Shown here: one piece after another, positions 22,237-34,747 of the stretch | How positions within the stretch are numbered: the stretch's first letter is position 1 | Layout of the letters: each line of letters begins with the position of its first letter | NCBI RefSeq assembly: GCF_027409185.1 | Contig: NC_084462.1 | Coordinates: 23,659,577 to 23,723,576 of the forward strand | Direction of reading: 5' to 3' | Length of the DNA stretch: 64,000 bases | Source: Cynocephalus volans | Lineage: Eukaryota > Chordata > Mammalia > Dermoptera > Cynocephalidae | Program-made: the position numbers and the translations under genes | Notes under the pieces: model-generated | What the model was told of the DNA's origin: nothing | Database searches by the model: none | What the model saw: the letters and a program-made list of their open reading frames with translations, nothing else

Positions 22237-24876
22237 AAAAATCTACATTGGGGAAAAGACTGCCTCTTCAACAAGTGGTGCCAGAAAAACTGGAAATCCA
22301 TATGCAGAAGAATGAAACTTGATATGCATCTCTCACCATGCAGTAAAATTGACTCAAAATGGATTAAAGACTTAAATATAAGACCTGAAACTGTGAAACT
22401 ACTAAGGGAAAATATAGGTTAAACACTTCAGCAACTAGGTCTGGGCACAGGCTTTATGAACATGAGCCCAAAAGCACAAGCAGCAAAAGAAAAAATAAAC
22501 AAATGGGACTATATCAAAATAAAAAGCTTCTGCACAGCAAAAGAAACAATCAACAGAGTGAAATGACAACCTACAGAGAGGGAGAAAAATTTTTGCTGTC
22601 TATGCATCCAACAAGAGATTAATATTCAGAATATACAAGGAATTCAAACAATTATACAGTAAAAAACCAAATAACCCAATTAAAAAATGGGCAAAGGGGC
22701 TGAATAGACATTTTTCAAAGGAAGACATACAAGTGGCCAACAGGTACATGAAAAAATGCTCAACATCACTAGTCATCAGGGAAATGCAAATTAAAACTAC
22801 ATTGAGATACCACCTCACCCCAGTTAGACTGGCTATAATCAAAAAGATGTTGAATAACAAATGCTGATGAGGGTGTGGAAAGAAGGGAACACTCCTACAC
22901 TGTTGATGGGACTTTAAATTAGTACAACCACTGTGGAAAACAGTATGGAGGTTTCTCAAAAAAGTACAGATAGATCTTCCGTACAATCCAGCAATCCCAC
23001 TTCTGGGTGTATGCCCAGAGGAATGGAAATCTTGATGTTGAAGGGATACCTGCACTCCCATGTTCATTGCAGCTCTGTTTACAATAGCTAAGACATGGAA
23101 CCCACCTAAATATTCATCGATGGATGATTGGATAAGAAAACTGTGGTATATATACAACATGGAATACTACTCTGTCATAAAAAAAGAGTGAAATACTCCC
23201 ATTTGCAACAACATGGATGAGCCTGGAGAAACTTAGGTTGAGTGAAATAAGCAAAGCACAGAGGGATAAATAAATACTGTATGTAGTCACTCATATGTGC
23301 GAACTAAGAGAGAAAGAATGAACGAAAGAAAGACCACAGTATGTTGGACTTGTGGAGGGAGAGAACACTCCTTGGGCCACAAAGTGGAGTCGGAGGGAAA
23401 GGGGGATGGGAGGGAGGTTGGGGATAATTGGGTGGGGGACATGGAGTACAAATGCAATTTGTGGTAATGGGTATGCTGCCAGTATGAATCTGGCCCTCAT
23501 ATCATGGGCATAAAGGGTGACAATCAGCTTTGTATCTCATGAATATTCATAGTCAATACAAAATTAAATAAAATAGAATAAAATATACTGTAGTCATCAA
23601 AAAAGAATTTGAGAAGTTTCAAGAGAAAAACTCTATCTCAAGAAATAAAATTGCCATCTTAAATGAAGAAGACAACATTTCCAACCCGAAATAGGGAGAT
23701 TAAATGGATCTCAGGAAGAAATGTGGTGGAAATAGAAACTGTCTGCAGTTTAAAAGATCACTATTAAAGAGACAGATTTTAGAATTAAAAATCAAAACTT
23801 CTTGTAATTTTTCTAAGAGCAAATTGATACCTCAAGAAAACTTTGTTGTTCTAACATAGAGCACCAAAATTTTAATTTTGTATCATTGTATTTTAATTAT
23901 CAAAGCTCAATCTTTAGAAAGACATATAAAGAATTCTCTTCTAATTATAGCTAACTTAATCACATACAAAATTCTTTCATAAATTGACCCTTCACAAACC
24001 ATGATTATGACTTGGACATTTCCACAACATGCTCTAGACTTTCTGTTTTGCCCTATACTTCCTCTTTCCTAAATAACCAATCATACTTTAGGACAAAAAT
24101 TTACTAGCCAAGATCCTTTCTCATACAAAATTATTCTTTCTTTTTAACCTTCCTAATCAAAAATACATATTCATACCCATGACTTTCTTCATACCTCTCT
24201 CTGTCCTAATTACAGCTTCATTTCTATCTTATTTCTATTTCCTTCCTAAATTTACTTTTTAAAAAACAATCTTAAATAACCTCTGATTTAAAAAAATATT
24301 CTTCTTCTCAATAAAGAACACATTTATGTCTTTCATATAATTTTTCTCATCAAAAACATCTTTTTGTTATAGTTTGTATACAGAATTATATTATTTAGAT
24401 TGTTTAACTCTTAGTAACCTTAATTTTTAGTAAAAACCTGGAAAAAAAGCAATTTTGAACTGTTTGTCACATATCAGTATTTTACAGATGAGAACCATTT
24501 TATAATTTTAAAAACATGCTTTCTCATAATGTTAATTTTTTATGTGTATTAATAAACTCAAATGTATTTAGCATTTCTATAAAATTTAAAAGCTAAGAAT
24601 AAAGTTATATTTATGTTAAGCCTATTTATGTTTCAGTTTTTATCTTATTTGGAAATGACTCAGACATTTAATGAATATCATTTTAATAAAAATAATATAA
24701 ATTTTAGATTTTTAACTACATGAAAAGTTTATTTATAAACATTTATGCCATTTACATTTAATTAATTTATTTAATTTTAACAATTATACCTAGATTACTT
24801 ATGAAAACTGAGATATTAGACAAAGGTAGTAATCATTTTATTTTCCTATTAACCATTTCTTTCTTTCTTTTTTTTT

Positions 24877-25033
24877 AAAGATGACTGGTAAGGGGATCTT
24901 AACCCTTGACTTGGTGGTGTCAGCACCACACTCTCCCAAGTGAGCAACCGGCCATCCCTATCTAGGGATCCAAACCCGTGGGCTTGGTGTTATCAGCACC
25001 TTGTTCTCCCAAGTGAGCCACGGGCTGGCCCTC
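24877..25033 (-). mobile_element. tRNA-Ile-derived dimeric SINE
   Basis: The minus strand reads GGGCCAGCCCGTGGCTCACT..., then GGTTGCTCACTTGGGAGAGT..., ending in ACCAGTCATCTTT and poly-A. Flanks CCTATTAACCATTTC and CCTATTCAGCATTTC form an imperfect target duplication. It interrupts provirus A. Confidence 0.88.
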
Positions 25034-25989
25034 CTATTCAGCATTTCATAGCCTGTGACTATGAGGTTTTCACCCAAGTAAGAACCATAAAGTTAAACAT
25101 ATAGGTATTTTGCTGATAACTCAGATGATACAGTTTCATGAAACCAACAACATTGAAATAATCTCACTTATCAAAAAATTACACAAAGATCATTCTGTTT
25201 CAGTCTGGACTTGTAGTTTTAACCTTTTTATCAAACACTGACACCTTAAAACATCTAACAGAGATGTCTGACCAGTGAACCCAAGCAAAAATGTATGCCA
25301 ACAGTTTTGAAGATATTTGTTTTTATTTTATCAACAAACTTAAAACCAGCTTATTTATCAGAGATTTACTTAAGTCACATGAACTAAAAACATTTGAGTC
25401 AATTACTATGTATTTTATATGAGCACTCACTTAAGTCAATCTGAATAGAAAAAAAATTTTTAAGAGATTTTTGGCCAACACCACCAGAGTTTACCAGTTA
25501 GACATAACATACAACATAATATATGTAGCTATGTGTAAACATACCTAAACACATATACACACATACACAAATAAAGATCTTATAGCTTCCATTTTAGAAT
25601 TTTAGTCATGAGATAGTAACACAAACTCACCAGTTTATGAAAGACAGTTGGATCTAAATTATTTTTCAGACAAAATAGGACTTGTTCACATGGCTAAATT
25701 TTATTTACTCTGATAGGTAATCTAATGAAGACCAAAATTTGGGGTAAAGCAGTTTCTATAGCAGTTTGACTTGTAAAGAAAAACTTTTAAACTTTTTTTC
25801 CTTTTTCCAGGTTTAAATCAGTTGAGGTGTTAAATATTTAATGTTTATATTTTAGCTAGAACTGGCTGAATTGTATAAGAAAAACAAAATTTCCAAGTGG
25901 CCTTGAAATTTTTAGCAACAAATCTGTCTTTCATTTGCTGATCTGGTTTATTGGACCATCAATGTGGGTAGGGAAGCATTTTTCTAAGA

Positions 25990-25991
<2 letters not shown>

Positions 25992-26029
<38 letters not shown>

Positions 26030-26045
26030 GTCATTATTATAAACT
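25992..26045. repeat. (ATT)n microsatellite
   Basis: About 40 bp of TTA repeats, slightly interrupted at the end. Confidence 0.92.
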
Positions 26046-26159
26046 ATTGTCATTATTGTTATTATTTTCCTTTGGCTCTTTATGGCCTGTGCTTGGCAGA
26101 TAAAGCAATTGTTAGGCCAGACAGAGATTTTTCCCCCCCTGGAATCTCTGATGTTTGTT

Positions 26160-26375
26160 TGTTTATTTTTATTTAAATGTAATTGATTATACATACTTTG
26201 TGGGTACAGAGTTGACTATCAATACTTGTGCACAATATGTGATGATCAAATCAGGATAATTAGCATATTCATCGTTACAAAACATAATCCTTCTTTGTGT
26301 CTATTAACCAATTTCTCGCTAATCTCCTTCTCCCTCCCCGCTTCCCACATGTAGTAACCACAGTAGAGATATTTC
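26160..26375 (-). mobile_element. L1 3'-end fragment
   Basis: The sequence TTTAAATGTAATTGATTATACATACTTTGTGGGTACAG...GATCAAATCAGGATAATTAGCATA is typical of old L1M-type 3' UTRs in antisense. It interrupts provirus A. Confidence 0.7.
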
Positions 26376-26732
26376 ATATTATTGCTCTGAACTCAAGATT
26401 TTGACCTGTTGGATCTGAGATCCTAACTTTTATAAAGATTTGTCTCATTTTGTTTGTTTGTTTTATATTATCAATACTTCATTTAACTGTTTCATCAAAC
26501 TAAGCAATTATTATTTACATTTCCAAAAGGTGTCTAGGTTTCTAGGTTGTGGATTACCATGCAGCTTTTGTAATTTGTAAACCATTAACTTAAAAGCCCT
26601 TTAAGACTTTTAAAAAAAATCTTGGCTGGAATGCCATAAGCAGTGAGTTTTGTCTCAACACCTGCAGAAGAGTCAACAGAGTAAGCAGGGAAAGATATGT
26701 ATGTCTTACTATATATAGAGAGAAAAACAGAG

Positions 26733-26764
26733 AGAGGGGGAGAGAGAGAGAGAGAGAGAGAGAA
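26733..26764. repeat. (AG)n microsatellite
   Basis: About 30 bp of AG dinucleotides. Confidence 0.9.
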
Positions 26765-26956
26765 ACTTAGAAGTCTCTACATGTTAACTCTACAGTTGTA
26801 GTCTCTAAATTTGGTACTAAGAAAAAAAAAAACTTGGGAGTTTGAATGATCCCCATGATGGTGATCAATGTAAAAATGTGCATAAGGAAAAATTATGCAG
26901 CTGGCTGGAGCCTCAAAAACTTGGCATGCCTTAATGTTTGAAAATCCTATTTTGTT

Positions 26957-27337
26957 TGACATAGTTTGGATATGTTGTCCCCTCAAAGCCCATTTTGAAA
27001 TCTGATCTCCAATGTGGCAGTGTTGGGAGGTGACTGGGTCATGGGGGTGGATCCATGAGGAATAGATTAATATTATCCCTGGTGGGGAGGGATATTGAGT
27101 TATTGTTCTATTAGTTCCCATGAGAGCTGGTTGTTTTAAGGACCCTGGCACCTCCCCTCCCTCTCTCTCTTTCTTCTTCTCATCATGTGATCTCCTTGCA
27201 CTCACTGGATGCCCTGCCATTTTCTGCCATGAGTTGAAGCAGCCTGAGGCCCACACCAGGTGCAGCTGTCCCATAATTGTGAGCCAAATAAAACTCTTTT
27301 CTTTATAAATTACCCAGTTCAAAAATAAGCTAATACA
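26957..27337 (+). mobile_element. MST-like MaLR solo LTR
   Basis: It starts TGACATAGTTTGGATATG and ends AGCTAATACA, and matches the LTR at 16526-16918 in order and motifs (GGGGGTGGATCC, GCCAAATAAAACTC, ATAAATTACCCAG). It interrupts provirus A near its leader. Confidence 0.82.
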
Positions 27338-28017
27338 CTGTTTCTTATCAATCTCCCGAGAGCAAAGAAAATCTTATAAATCCCACCAGAGAATGTCAGG
27401 AGTTTGAACCAGTATTTTAGGTGATGGCAACTGTTCTAGTGGCTTTTAATGAGCCATCCTGTGTTCACTATTTGGAATGTCAATTTTTTTCTCTTGAAAG
27501 ATTTCTAGAAACAGCAAGGGAAAAGTGCCAAATCATTTACAGACATGTGTAACCAAACCAAAATGAAATCAAAATCAGAGTGTTCACAAAAAGTTTAACC
27601 TGGACATGCAGATCAAACAGAATATTAAACTAGGCATATAGAATCCAAAAGTGAATTCACCAGAAAAGACAAACCTCCCAGACAGAATGTAAATTCTGTA
27701 GAAACTGGAGTACTCAAACCGAAAAGACACTAATCTTTATACCAGAAAGAATGCCTGAAAAGAAAAAGTATTTTGACATCCTAGGAGGGATATAAGGTGC
27801 ATTATTATTTAAGGTGGCCTTATAACCAAAACAATTCCCAATTAATGTAAAAAAGAACATCTGCCAAACAGAGGGAGGCTCAGTATGAGAGAAGACTCAC
27901 TGGGGCAGAAATAAGGCAAGGCATGGAAGAAGAGAGCTCAAAGTGCTCAAGCAAGTGAGTACTATACACTGGTTCCAAGAATTGCCAATTTTTTCTGAGG
28001 GTGATTCTTACTTTAAA

Positions 28018-28034
28018 CCCCACTTCTGACACCA
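28018..28034 (-). promoter_or_regulatory. Primer-binding site of provirus A (tRNA-Leu type)
   Basis: The minus strand reads TGGTGTCAGAAGTGGGG, four bases inside the 5' LTR. It matches the tRNA-Leu primer site almost perfectly and fixes the orientation of provirus A. Confidence 0.82.
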
Positions 28035-28038
28035 TTTA

Positions 28039-28499
28039 TGTCAACCTAAATAACAAACTGAGAGAAGTTCTCTAAAAGAATAGTAAGTTTAATTGGGAAT
28101 GGAATATTGCAGTGGGAATATGTGTTCTACAGTAAACTATGTGCATAGTCACGGAGGTAAAGGAAGGCAAAGGGTTTTAAAGGAAAAATGATAGAGTATC
28201 ACATACATAATTGGGGATAATTATCCTTGGCTACAAAGTTTAATAACAAGAGTGACACCAGTCCAAGGTTTAATAGGCAGTCACTGAGCAGATGTTCTTG
28301 CAGAAGTATTTTTGTACTGTTTGTGATGGCCTCTATGCAAGGTTGTGGCTTTGAAGAGTTCTTTGTGATAGTTCTTGTTATCAGGCATAACAACATGAGA
28401 ACCCCCCCCTTCATAGCCTTTCCCCAGCTCTGTCAGGGTTTTTTGTTTTTGTTTTTGTTTGTTTTTAACACAAGTGACTTCACTTTGATTCTAAAAACT
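28039..28499 (-). repeat. 5' LTR of provirus A
   Basis: 461 bp, aligned over its length with 15333-15796 (shared GTCAACCTAAATAAC, AAATTATAGAGGATAAC-like and CAGAGCTGGGGAAAG blocks). On the plus strand it begins TGTCAACC. Confidence 0.82.
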
Positions 28500-28545
28500 G
28501 TTACGGTTTAGAGATTCATCTTTATATTTTATTTGATTTTAAATA
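28500..28545 (+). repeat. 5' LTR of provirus B, right end after provirus A
   Basis: The segment GATTCATCTTTATATTTT matches the end of the 3' LTR (GATTCATCTCTATATTTT near 35165). It supplies the missing end of the 5' LTR and is followed two bases later by the primer site. Confidence 0.75.
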
Positions 28546-28547
28546 CT

Positions 28548-28568
28548 TGGTGTCAGAAGATGGGATCC
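28548..28568 (+). promoter_or_regulatory. Primer-binding site of provirus B (tRNA-Leu type)
   Basis: It reads TGGTGTCAGAAGATGGGATC, close to the complement of the tRNA-Leu 3' end (TGGTGTCAGAAGTGGGAT). It lies 2 bp after the LTR end. Confidence 0.75.
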
Positions 28569-28649
28569 AAAACAGACTCACATTGAACAGATAAAATAGT
28601 CCCTGGAATTATGGCATGAGGTACACAAGCCCCTTGAGCCCCCTGCTTT

Positions 28650-28815
28650 TTTTTTTTTTAAGATGACCAGTAAGGGGACCTTAACCCGTGACTTGGTTTT
28701 GTCAGCACCACGCTCTCCCAAGTGAGCTAACCGGCCATCCCTATATAGAGATCCAAACCCATGGCTTTGGTGTTATCAGCACCACACTCTCCCAAGTGAG
28801 CCGAAGTCTGGCCTG
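28650..28815 (-). mobile_element. tRNA-Ile-derived dimeric SINE
   Basis: Antisense dimer with tail AGATGACCAGTAAGGGG. Flanking GAGCCCCCTGCTTTT and GAGCCTCTTGCTTTT are the target duplication. It lies in the leader of provirus B. Confidence 0.88.
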
Positions 28816-28975
28816 AGCCTCTTGCTTTTATGAGTTGCTCTCCATGCCCTCAGGTGAATCACCTTCAGATTGAACTCCTATTTTTTTTTCATCAAGTTTT
28901 ACTTTATTTGGTAATTGTTTAGGAGGGATTTTACCCCTCCTGGGTGTGAGACCTCCTGTTTAATAGGGGCTTTCC

Positions 28976-29097
28976 GGGGCCAGCCCATGGCTCACTTGGG
29001 AGAGTGTGGTGCTGATAACACCAAGGCCACGGGTTCAGATCCCATATAGGGATGGCTGGTTGCTCACTGGGTGAGTGTGGTGCTGACAATACCAAGT
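28976..29097 (+). mobile_element. tRNA-Ile-derived SINE, shortened dimer
   Basis: It begins GGGGCCAGCCCATGGCTCAC and ends inside the second unit (GACAATACCAAGT) without a poly-A tail. The duplication TAATAGGGGCTTTCC is at 28961-28975 and 29098-29112. Confidence 0.9.
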
Positions 29098-29264
29098 TAA
29101 TAGGGGCTTTCCCCCTTCTTGGTTATGAGGGACTTTTTTCTTTCATGGTAAAGAAGGCTTGGCATCGTTCTTGGTAAATACACACTTTATTTTCCAGTTC
29201 ATTTGCGCACTTGAATTTTATTTTGGCTTTTGTATATTGGGCTTTAAACCAAATCATCTAAAAT

Positions 29265-29560
29265 ATGGGCTCTCAAAGTTCAAAGGCATGCCAAGATAGT
29301 CCCTCTGCTTCTGGGTGAGATGTTCAAACATTATGGGGATTATTCAGTTTGTTTTTCTTAAAATGAAACTAAAGACTGTGGCTATAAAATTATATAGTCC
29401 AAATAGGATACATATGTCAACTGATATCTTGAGATCTAAAGTGCATCTGGGACTCAAAGATTGCCTCACTGCAAAATACTCTCTCAAAGCTAACTGAGAC
29501 TCTTCTCTCCAGTCTTCCACTTCTCTTCATAACGCCTGCTCCTCTTTATTCTTCTCTAAG
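29265..29560 (+). pseudogene. Gag N-terminus remnant of provirus B
   Basis: ATG at 29265 opens an MGSQSSK start, a myristoylation-type Gag N-terminus, about 700 nt (with two SINEs) after the primer site. A stop follows within 17 codons, and the frame continues in broken pieces. Only position and the MG motif support this call. Confidence 0.4.
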
Positions 29561-29664
29561 CTAAACTCTCTTTTTTCCCAAAACTCCTCAGCTATTCTGG
29601 CATACTGACTATTTAAGTAGACACTTTGAGAAGGACATGAACTTAGGGGGCCATGGGCAGAATG

Positions 29665-30045
29665 CTGTGGATTGATTGAAGTGTGCCCCAAAGTCCATAT
29701 ATTAGAAGCTTAATTCCCACTGTAATGGTTGAGGATAGGAAATCTTGAAGAGGTGATTAGATTGTAGGACCATGCCATAGTGAGTGGATTAAAAACGGTG
29801 GTCATGGGTGTGGTTCTGAGGACTTTAAAAGAAGAGCATGAGAGATTAGTTCCTCTCTACTTGACCATTTTCCACCTTGTGAAACCCCTGGGTCACTGTC
29901 AGCACCCCCAAGACCTTCACCAAATGTGTTCCCTGGACTTAGCACTTCCCAGTGTCCAGAACTGTAAGCAATAAATTTCATTTTCTTTATAAAATACACA
30001 GTTCCAGATATTTTGTTAGGAGCAACAGAAATGGACTAATACACA
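29665..30045 (+). mobile_element. MaLR-type solo LTR
   Basis: It matches 14015-14400 (GAAGAGGTGATTAGATTG, AACTGTAAGCAATAAATTTC) and ends ATGGACTAATACACA. It interrupts provirus B. Confidence 0.7.
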
Positions 30046-33000
30046 CTTGAAAAGAAGCAGGTACAAAAGAAAATCATTTTGATCTGTGCTGTTTCTTGAG
30101 AGCAAAAGGTAAAATTTCCATGTAAAAGATACCTTTCCTATGCAAGAATAAAAGGCAACAATCTTATCTTTGAGGACGAGGAATTGAGATCTGGAGAATA
30201 CTCAAGGTCTATGTATAGACCTTGTTAGCATAACTCATCATATTTAAGTCTCCTCACATAATTCAGTCACATTTTCACATTTAACAATTCTTTGTCCAAT
30301 CCAGTACATTATTAATTGACTCAAACTGCTTTACCAAAAATTTGATTCACAGACTTTATAATTAGATCAAATAAAAAACTTAAGGTTTAGCCTTATCTCA
30401 TTTTGTCAAAAATATAATTTGAATCCAACTGCCTTTTATAAACTGGTGAAACTGTATTACTATGTTTTACTGTCTCATGACTAAAATTCTAAAATGAATG
30501 CTATCTTTGTGTGTATGTATTTATGCTTAGATGCGTTTATGAATATGTACATGTATTATGTTGTATATTTTGTCTACATGATAGAGCCTGGCATATTCGG
30601 CCAGAAGTCCCTTGAGGAATTCTATTCAGATTGGCTTAAATGTGTACTCACTCATAAAAATTGTTAAAATATATAATAAATAACCCAAATGCCTTTTAGT
30701 TCAAGTGACATAAGTAAATCTTTGATAAATAAACTGATACTAAATTTGTTGATAAATAAATAAAAATAAAGATGTCTTCAGAATTGTTAACACATTTTTT
30801 TTTTTTTTTGCCTGGGTTTACTGGTCAGCCAGTTTTATATTTGTCTCTGCTAAGTATTTTAAGGTCATAAAACTATAAACCCAGCTTAAAAACAGAATAA
30901 TATTTGTGTAACTCTTTGATAAGCAAGACTAATTAATATTGTTGGTTTAATAAAAACAGCTTTATCTTCTGAGTTATTGGCAACATACCTACATATTTAA
31001 CTTTAGGTGAACATCCGATATTCACAGGCTATATAATTGGTTAACAAAAAAAGTAACTTACAATGATGACTAGCTTTGTCTAATATGTTTCTATGATTAA
31101 TCTACATATAACTATTAAAAATAAATAAGGTAAATGTAAATGAGATAAATGGTTATAAACTTTTCACACCATTTAAAATCTTAAAGTTATATTGTTAAAT
31201 AGTAAACATTTATAAAATATCTGAGTCATTTCTAAATAAAATACTAAAACATTAATTACTAAACATAGATTCAATTTTGTTTACTTTTAGCTTCTTAAAT
31301 TTTATACAAAGACAAAAGATATTTGGGTTTATTAATAAAACATATTTATGAGATATTGATATACAATAGTTTGAAATTACTTATATCCTGGGTTTTTACT
31401 AAAAATTAAGGTTACCAAAAATTAAAAGTTCTAATTAATATATGTTACCCTATACACAAAATATATAAAAATTAATTTTTGTTCATGTGAAGGTTTATGA
31501 AGAATGGATCTTATAAGACAGTTTCATGCTTGATCAGATAGGCTGGGATTGGAAAGGAATTGTTTACAAATTTTTCAAAAAATTGAGAATCGGTGTCAAG
31601 GATGCACTGGAGTCTAGTCCTCTATGTTTAAAACAAGGTTTTCTTAAAATGCTGATATGCTCTTAGTAAAAAAAATTACAAGAGGTTTTGATTTTAATTC
31701 TGAAATCTGTTTTCAACCATCTTCCAAATTACGGCTTTTTCCTTGTTTTACAGTTTCTACCTAATTTCATGTTGGAAGTGGTGTCTTCATTTTAAATGAT
31801 CATTTCACTTCTCACGGTAGAATTTTTCTCTTAAGTCTTTCCAGATTCACATCTCAAGGGTTCAGCTTTTTACTCCATCTCACTACATGTGATTTACAGG
31901 CCATGCTTTATTCCTTCTGTTCTTCTTTCTTACTCTCCTTAAAAAAGGTACGTCTTTTACTTGACTAAAGCTTCTATTGTGGCCTAGTGCTGAGAATGTT
32001 TGTCTTAAAAGCCTAGGACAGGCCTTTTTTCTCTAGTATAGACTTTTTCTGTGCTCTTGGCTTTTTCTTGATGTGTCTAATTTGTTCTATATAACCAGAC
32101 AATTTCACGTGCTTTTACTTTGTCTAAAAGCTATGCATTGCCCTGCTCAAGGTACTGGTTTTCTTGCTTATATTATTCTTCTATAATATGGTGTACATTC
32201 ATAACCTTACACACGCCTCTTCCCATATCTAATTAAATTCAAGTACCTTTTCATAAGGCTTGATTTCCAAGTTATCTAGCTTGATTTCCAAGTTATCTAA
32301 ACAGGCTTCCCATAAAGAGAAGCAGCCATATTAACGGAGGCTTTTCTTTACATTTTAAGCCATCAGCCTAAGAAACAAAGATTTTGTGTTTTAATATAGT
32401 TTCTTGTGCTTTATACTGTCTTTATGAGGTTTTTTTGATTATTTAGAAAAACTGAACTTTGAAAGTGTTTTTTATTTACATTCTGTAACTTTTCTGTATT
32501 GCTTTTGAAGTTTTTGATTATCACTCTAATGAATACTATCTATTAATGATGTGATTCTATTTTAATTAAATATTTTAAACCTTTTAATATCTTTGAAAAA
32601 TTTCACCAAAATCAAATTCTAATTTAGGTCTTTTTGACCTAAACTTGACTTTGGGATTTTCCAGTTGGGCCCCAAAGCCTTCAAAAAAATTGTGTCTCAT
32701 TAGGCTTACTTAATAAAATCAACCAAATAATAATGTGATACTAAGTTTTAAAAATTATATTAATGTAAATGTTATTAATGTAAATGTTTTAAGGATTATA
32801 TAAAATTTATTAGTTTAATGTTTTGGTGTGATCCTGTCAGTCACGATTCTGATTGTTGTCTTAAAATGCTGTATACAATAAAAATAATTAAATTTCCTTG
32901 TCAATTCGTGAATTTTCATCGGATTTTAACCAAGGCTATTCTAAGTTTTTAATCTTCAGTGCTGATTCTTCTTTAAAGGCATCTGCAATCACATTCATAA

Positions 33001-33829
33001 AAAAGACTCTAACAAGCTTTCTTAAATGCAGGTTTTTTAATAATTTTAAGATTAATGAAGTAACTAAAAATTTCCATAAAAAACTGATGGGTTCATAAAA
33101 CTGCTCATCAAGATCAAACACACAAAAATTAATTACATAAGATTAAACAACTGATAAAAATTATAATTTCTATGACTTTTATTTAAAATATTGTTGGTTC
33201 TTAAACAATGTTTTCCAGATTATTAAAAAAACTTTCTCTCATATAGTTTACAACAATTTAGTATACTTTTTATGAACAAAAATGAAAATATTTACTTTTT
33301 CTTCCTACTTGATCACTTCAAAATTTAAAAACTATTCATGGCTATTTATATAAGTTCTATAAAAACTTGTTTTCCTTATAACAGGATGCAATTTAAAATG
33401 TCAATTACTAAGATTTGACTAAGCTATTATATTTTAAGTTTTTTACAGGTACTACAGATAAAAGCTAAAGCTACTTTGATTTGGCTCCCTATCCTCAACA
33501 TTTTCTACAAAAACCCAATCTGGAATTTGATCACTGTTCTTGCTACACTTATGTAAATAATCAGGCCACTATTATAAAACTAAATTTATTGTGCAAATTA
33601 GTCTTACTGTATCTTTGGTAAATATTGGGATGTCTATAATACACCTGGCATTAAATTGTAGCTTGTGCATTGTTTTTAAATTTTTATTATCTACCTGTAA
33701 ATGAACTGGATCCTAAAGTCTTCTAGGTTCCTCCAATCCATTTTTTCCACTAAATTAAGAACAAAAGTTGCTCTTTCCTAAAGCCCTATAAACTAAAACT
33801 AAACAATTTCATATAAATTTCAAAAGACA

Positions 33830-34520
33830 AGCCTCATGCCTGATGTATGGGCCCCCCAAAAAGTTCACTAAACCACCTGAGGTCATAATCAGAGACATTC
33901 AAACTATGAACCAGAACAAGAAGTTGACAGTTTCATGCTGTACAGCTCTTCCCAAGACCACTGAAACAAGACTTCATATTATAATAAGGCTCTTACCCCT
34001 CTTAATGCCTACATTTTTCACTTGGCAAAATGATGCTGTAATTAAAATTTCATCATCAGTAACTACTATAGGTAACCTGACAAAACCTAACCTAAAAAAA
34101 AATTCTTTGGTCCACCTAGTGGGTAACTGCCAATACCCCTAGCAATACTTTTTATTCAAATTGTACTAGTGGTCCCTTTTATAGAGTTGACACTGTCTGC
34201 TTTAATTCAACCCAGTCATAAAATTCTACTCAATAGCTGCAACAGGTCTCATCCAGTTCCCCCATGGTCTTTTGATTTATGTACCTGGTTGCCCTTAAGC
34301 TTGGGCTCTTGATTGAAAACCATTGTACAAACTGAATTTATTATATCGTTGCGATTATTTTTTACATTATGATATTTAAACTATGTTCTTGTTGCTTGTG
34401 TAATCTTTGTAAAGCCAGTTCTTCCAATAGGATAATGTTAGCCCAATGCCCAAGATGATTACTAACACATGTGGGACTAATAAGGTAACACCTGATGCTG
34501 AACTCTAGATAAATCTGCCC
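33830..34520 (+). pseudogene. Envelope-position remnant of provirus B
   Basis: This segment lies between polymerase-position sequence and the polypurine tract. It matches 15830-16500 (minus strand) of provirus A, for example TACCTGATGTATGGG-type and TTACCCCTCTTAATG blocks. Frames are short and broken. The Env identity rests on position only. Confidence 0.35.
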
Positions 34521-34735
34521 TGCGGGAATTTTTCCTTCCTGCCTTTTTGCTGCTCAAGTATGACTCGTCCCTGACATATACTCCCATACTCCTCCCCACC
34601 CTCACACCCCCACCCATCTCCACCCCTCTGATGGGACAGAGACAACCTGGGACAGGGTCCATCCCAGCACTGAGGGACAATTGAGCCCAACTTCAAGATG
34701 ATTCATCAGCAATGCTTTCAGGGAAAGGTCTGATC

Positions 34736-34747
34736 AAAATGGGGAAA
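34736..34747 (+). promoter_or_regulatory. Polypurine tract of provirus B
   Basis: AAAATGGGGAAA lies immediately before the 3' LTR start TGTGTTAG. Confidence 0.78.

Larger units (their letters stand above)
19125..23605 (+). mobile_element. L1 with 5' inversion, inserted in provirus A
   Basis: The minus strand 20335-19125 carries the ORF2 start region (endonuclease). The plus strand 20336-23585 carries the rest of ORF2 and the 3' UTR with a polypurine tract (about 23385-23420) and A-rich tail. The halves meet head to head near 20336, where the element sequence is contiguous: twin priming. AATTTGAG at 19117-19124 and 23606-23613 is the likely target duplication. Frames are broken; [14 protein letters not shown] sequence is visible near 21400. 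Confidence 0.82.
15333..28499 (-). mobile_element. Provirus A (related ERV), minus strand, inside the 5' LTR of B
   Basis: LTRs at 28039-28499 (5') and 15333-15796 (3') run on the minus strand. A tRNA-Leu-type primer site adjoins the 5' LTR and a polypurine tract adjoins the 3' LTR. Internal sequence is homologous to provirus B in inverted orientation: 25670-24420 matches 30440-31410, 18760-18600 matches 32140-32330, and 17060-16940 matches 33650-33770. It is interrupted by MaLR LTRs (26957, 16526), an L1 3' fragment (26160), a SINE (24877) and an L1 (19125-23605). Frames are broken. Confidence 0.8.

Noticed and set aside
29780..29974. 64-codon plus-strand frame
   Set aside because: It lies wholly inside a MaLR LTR.
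33843..34142. 99-codon plus-strand frame as a cellular gene
   Set aside because: It lies in the envelope position of provirus B and matches broken sequence in provirus A.
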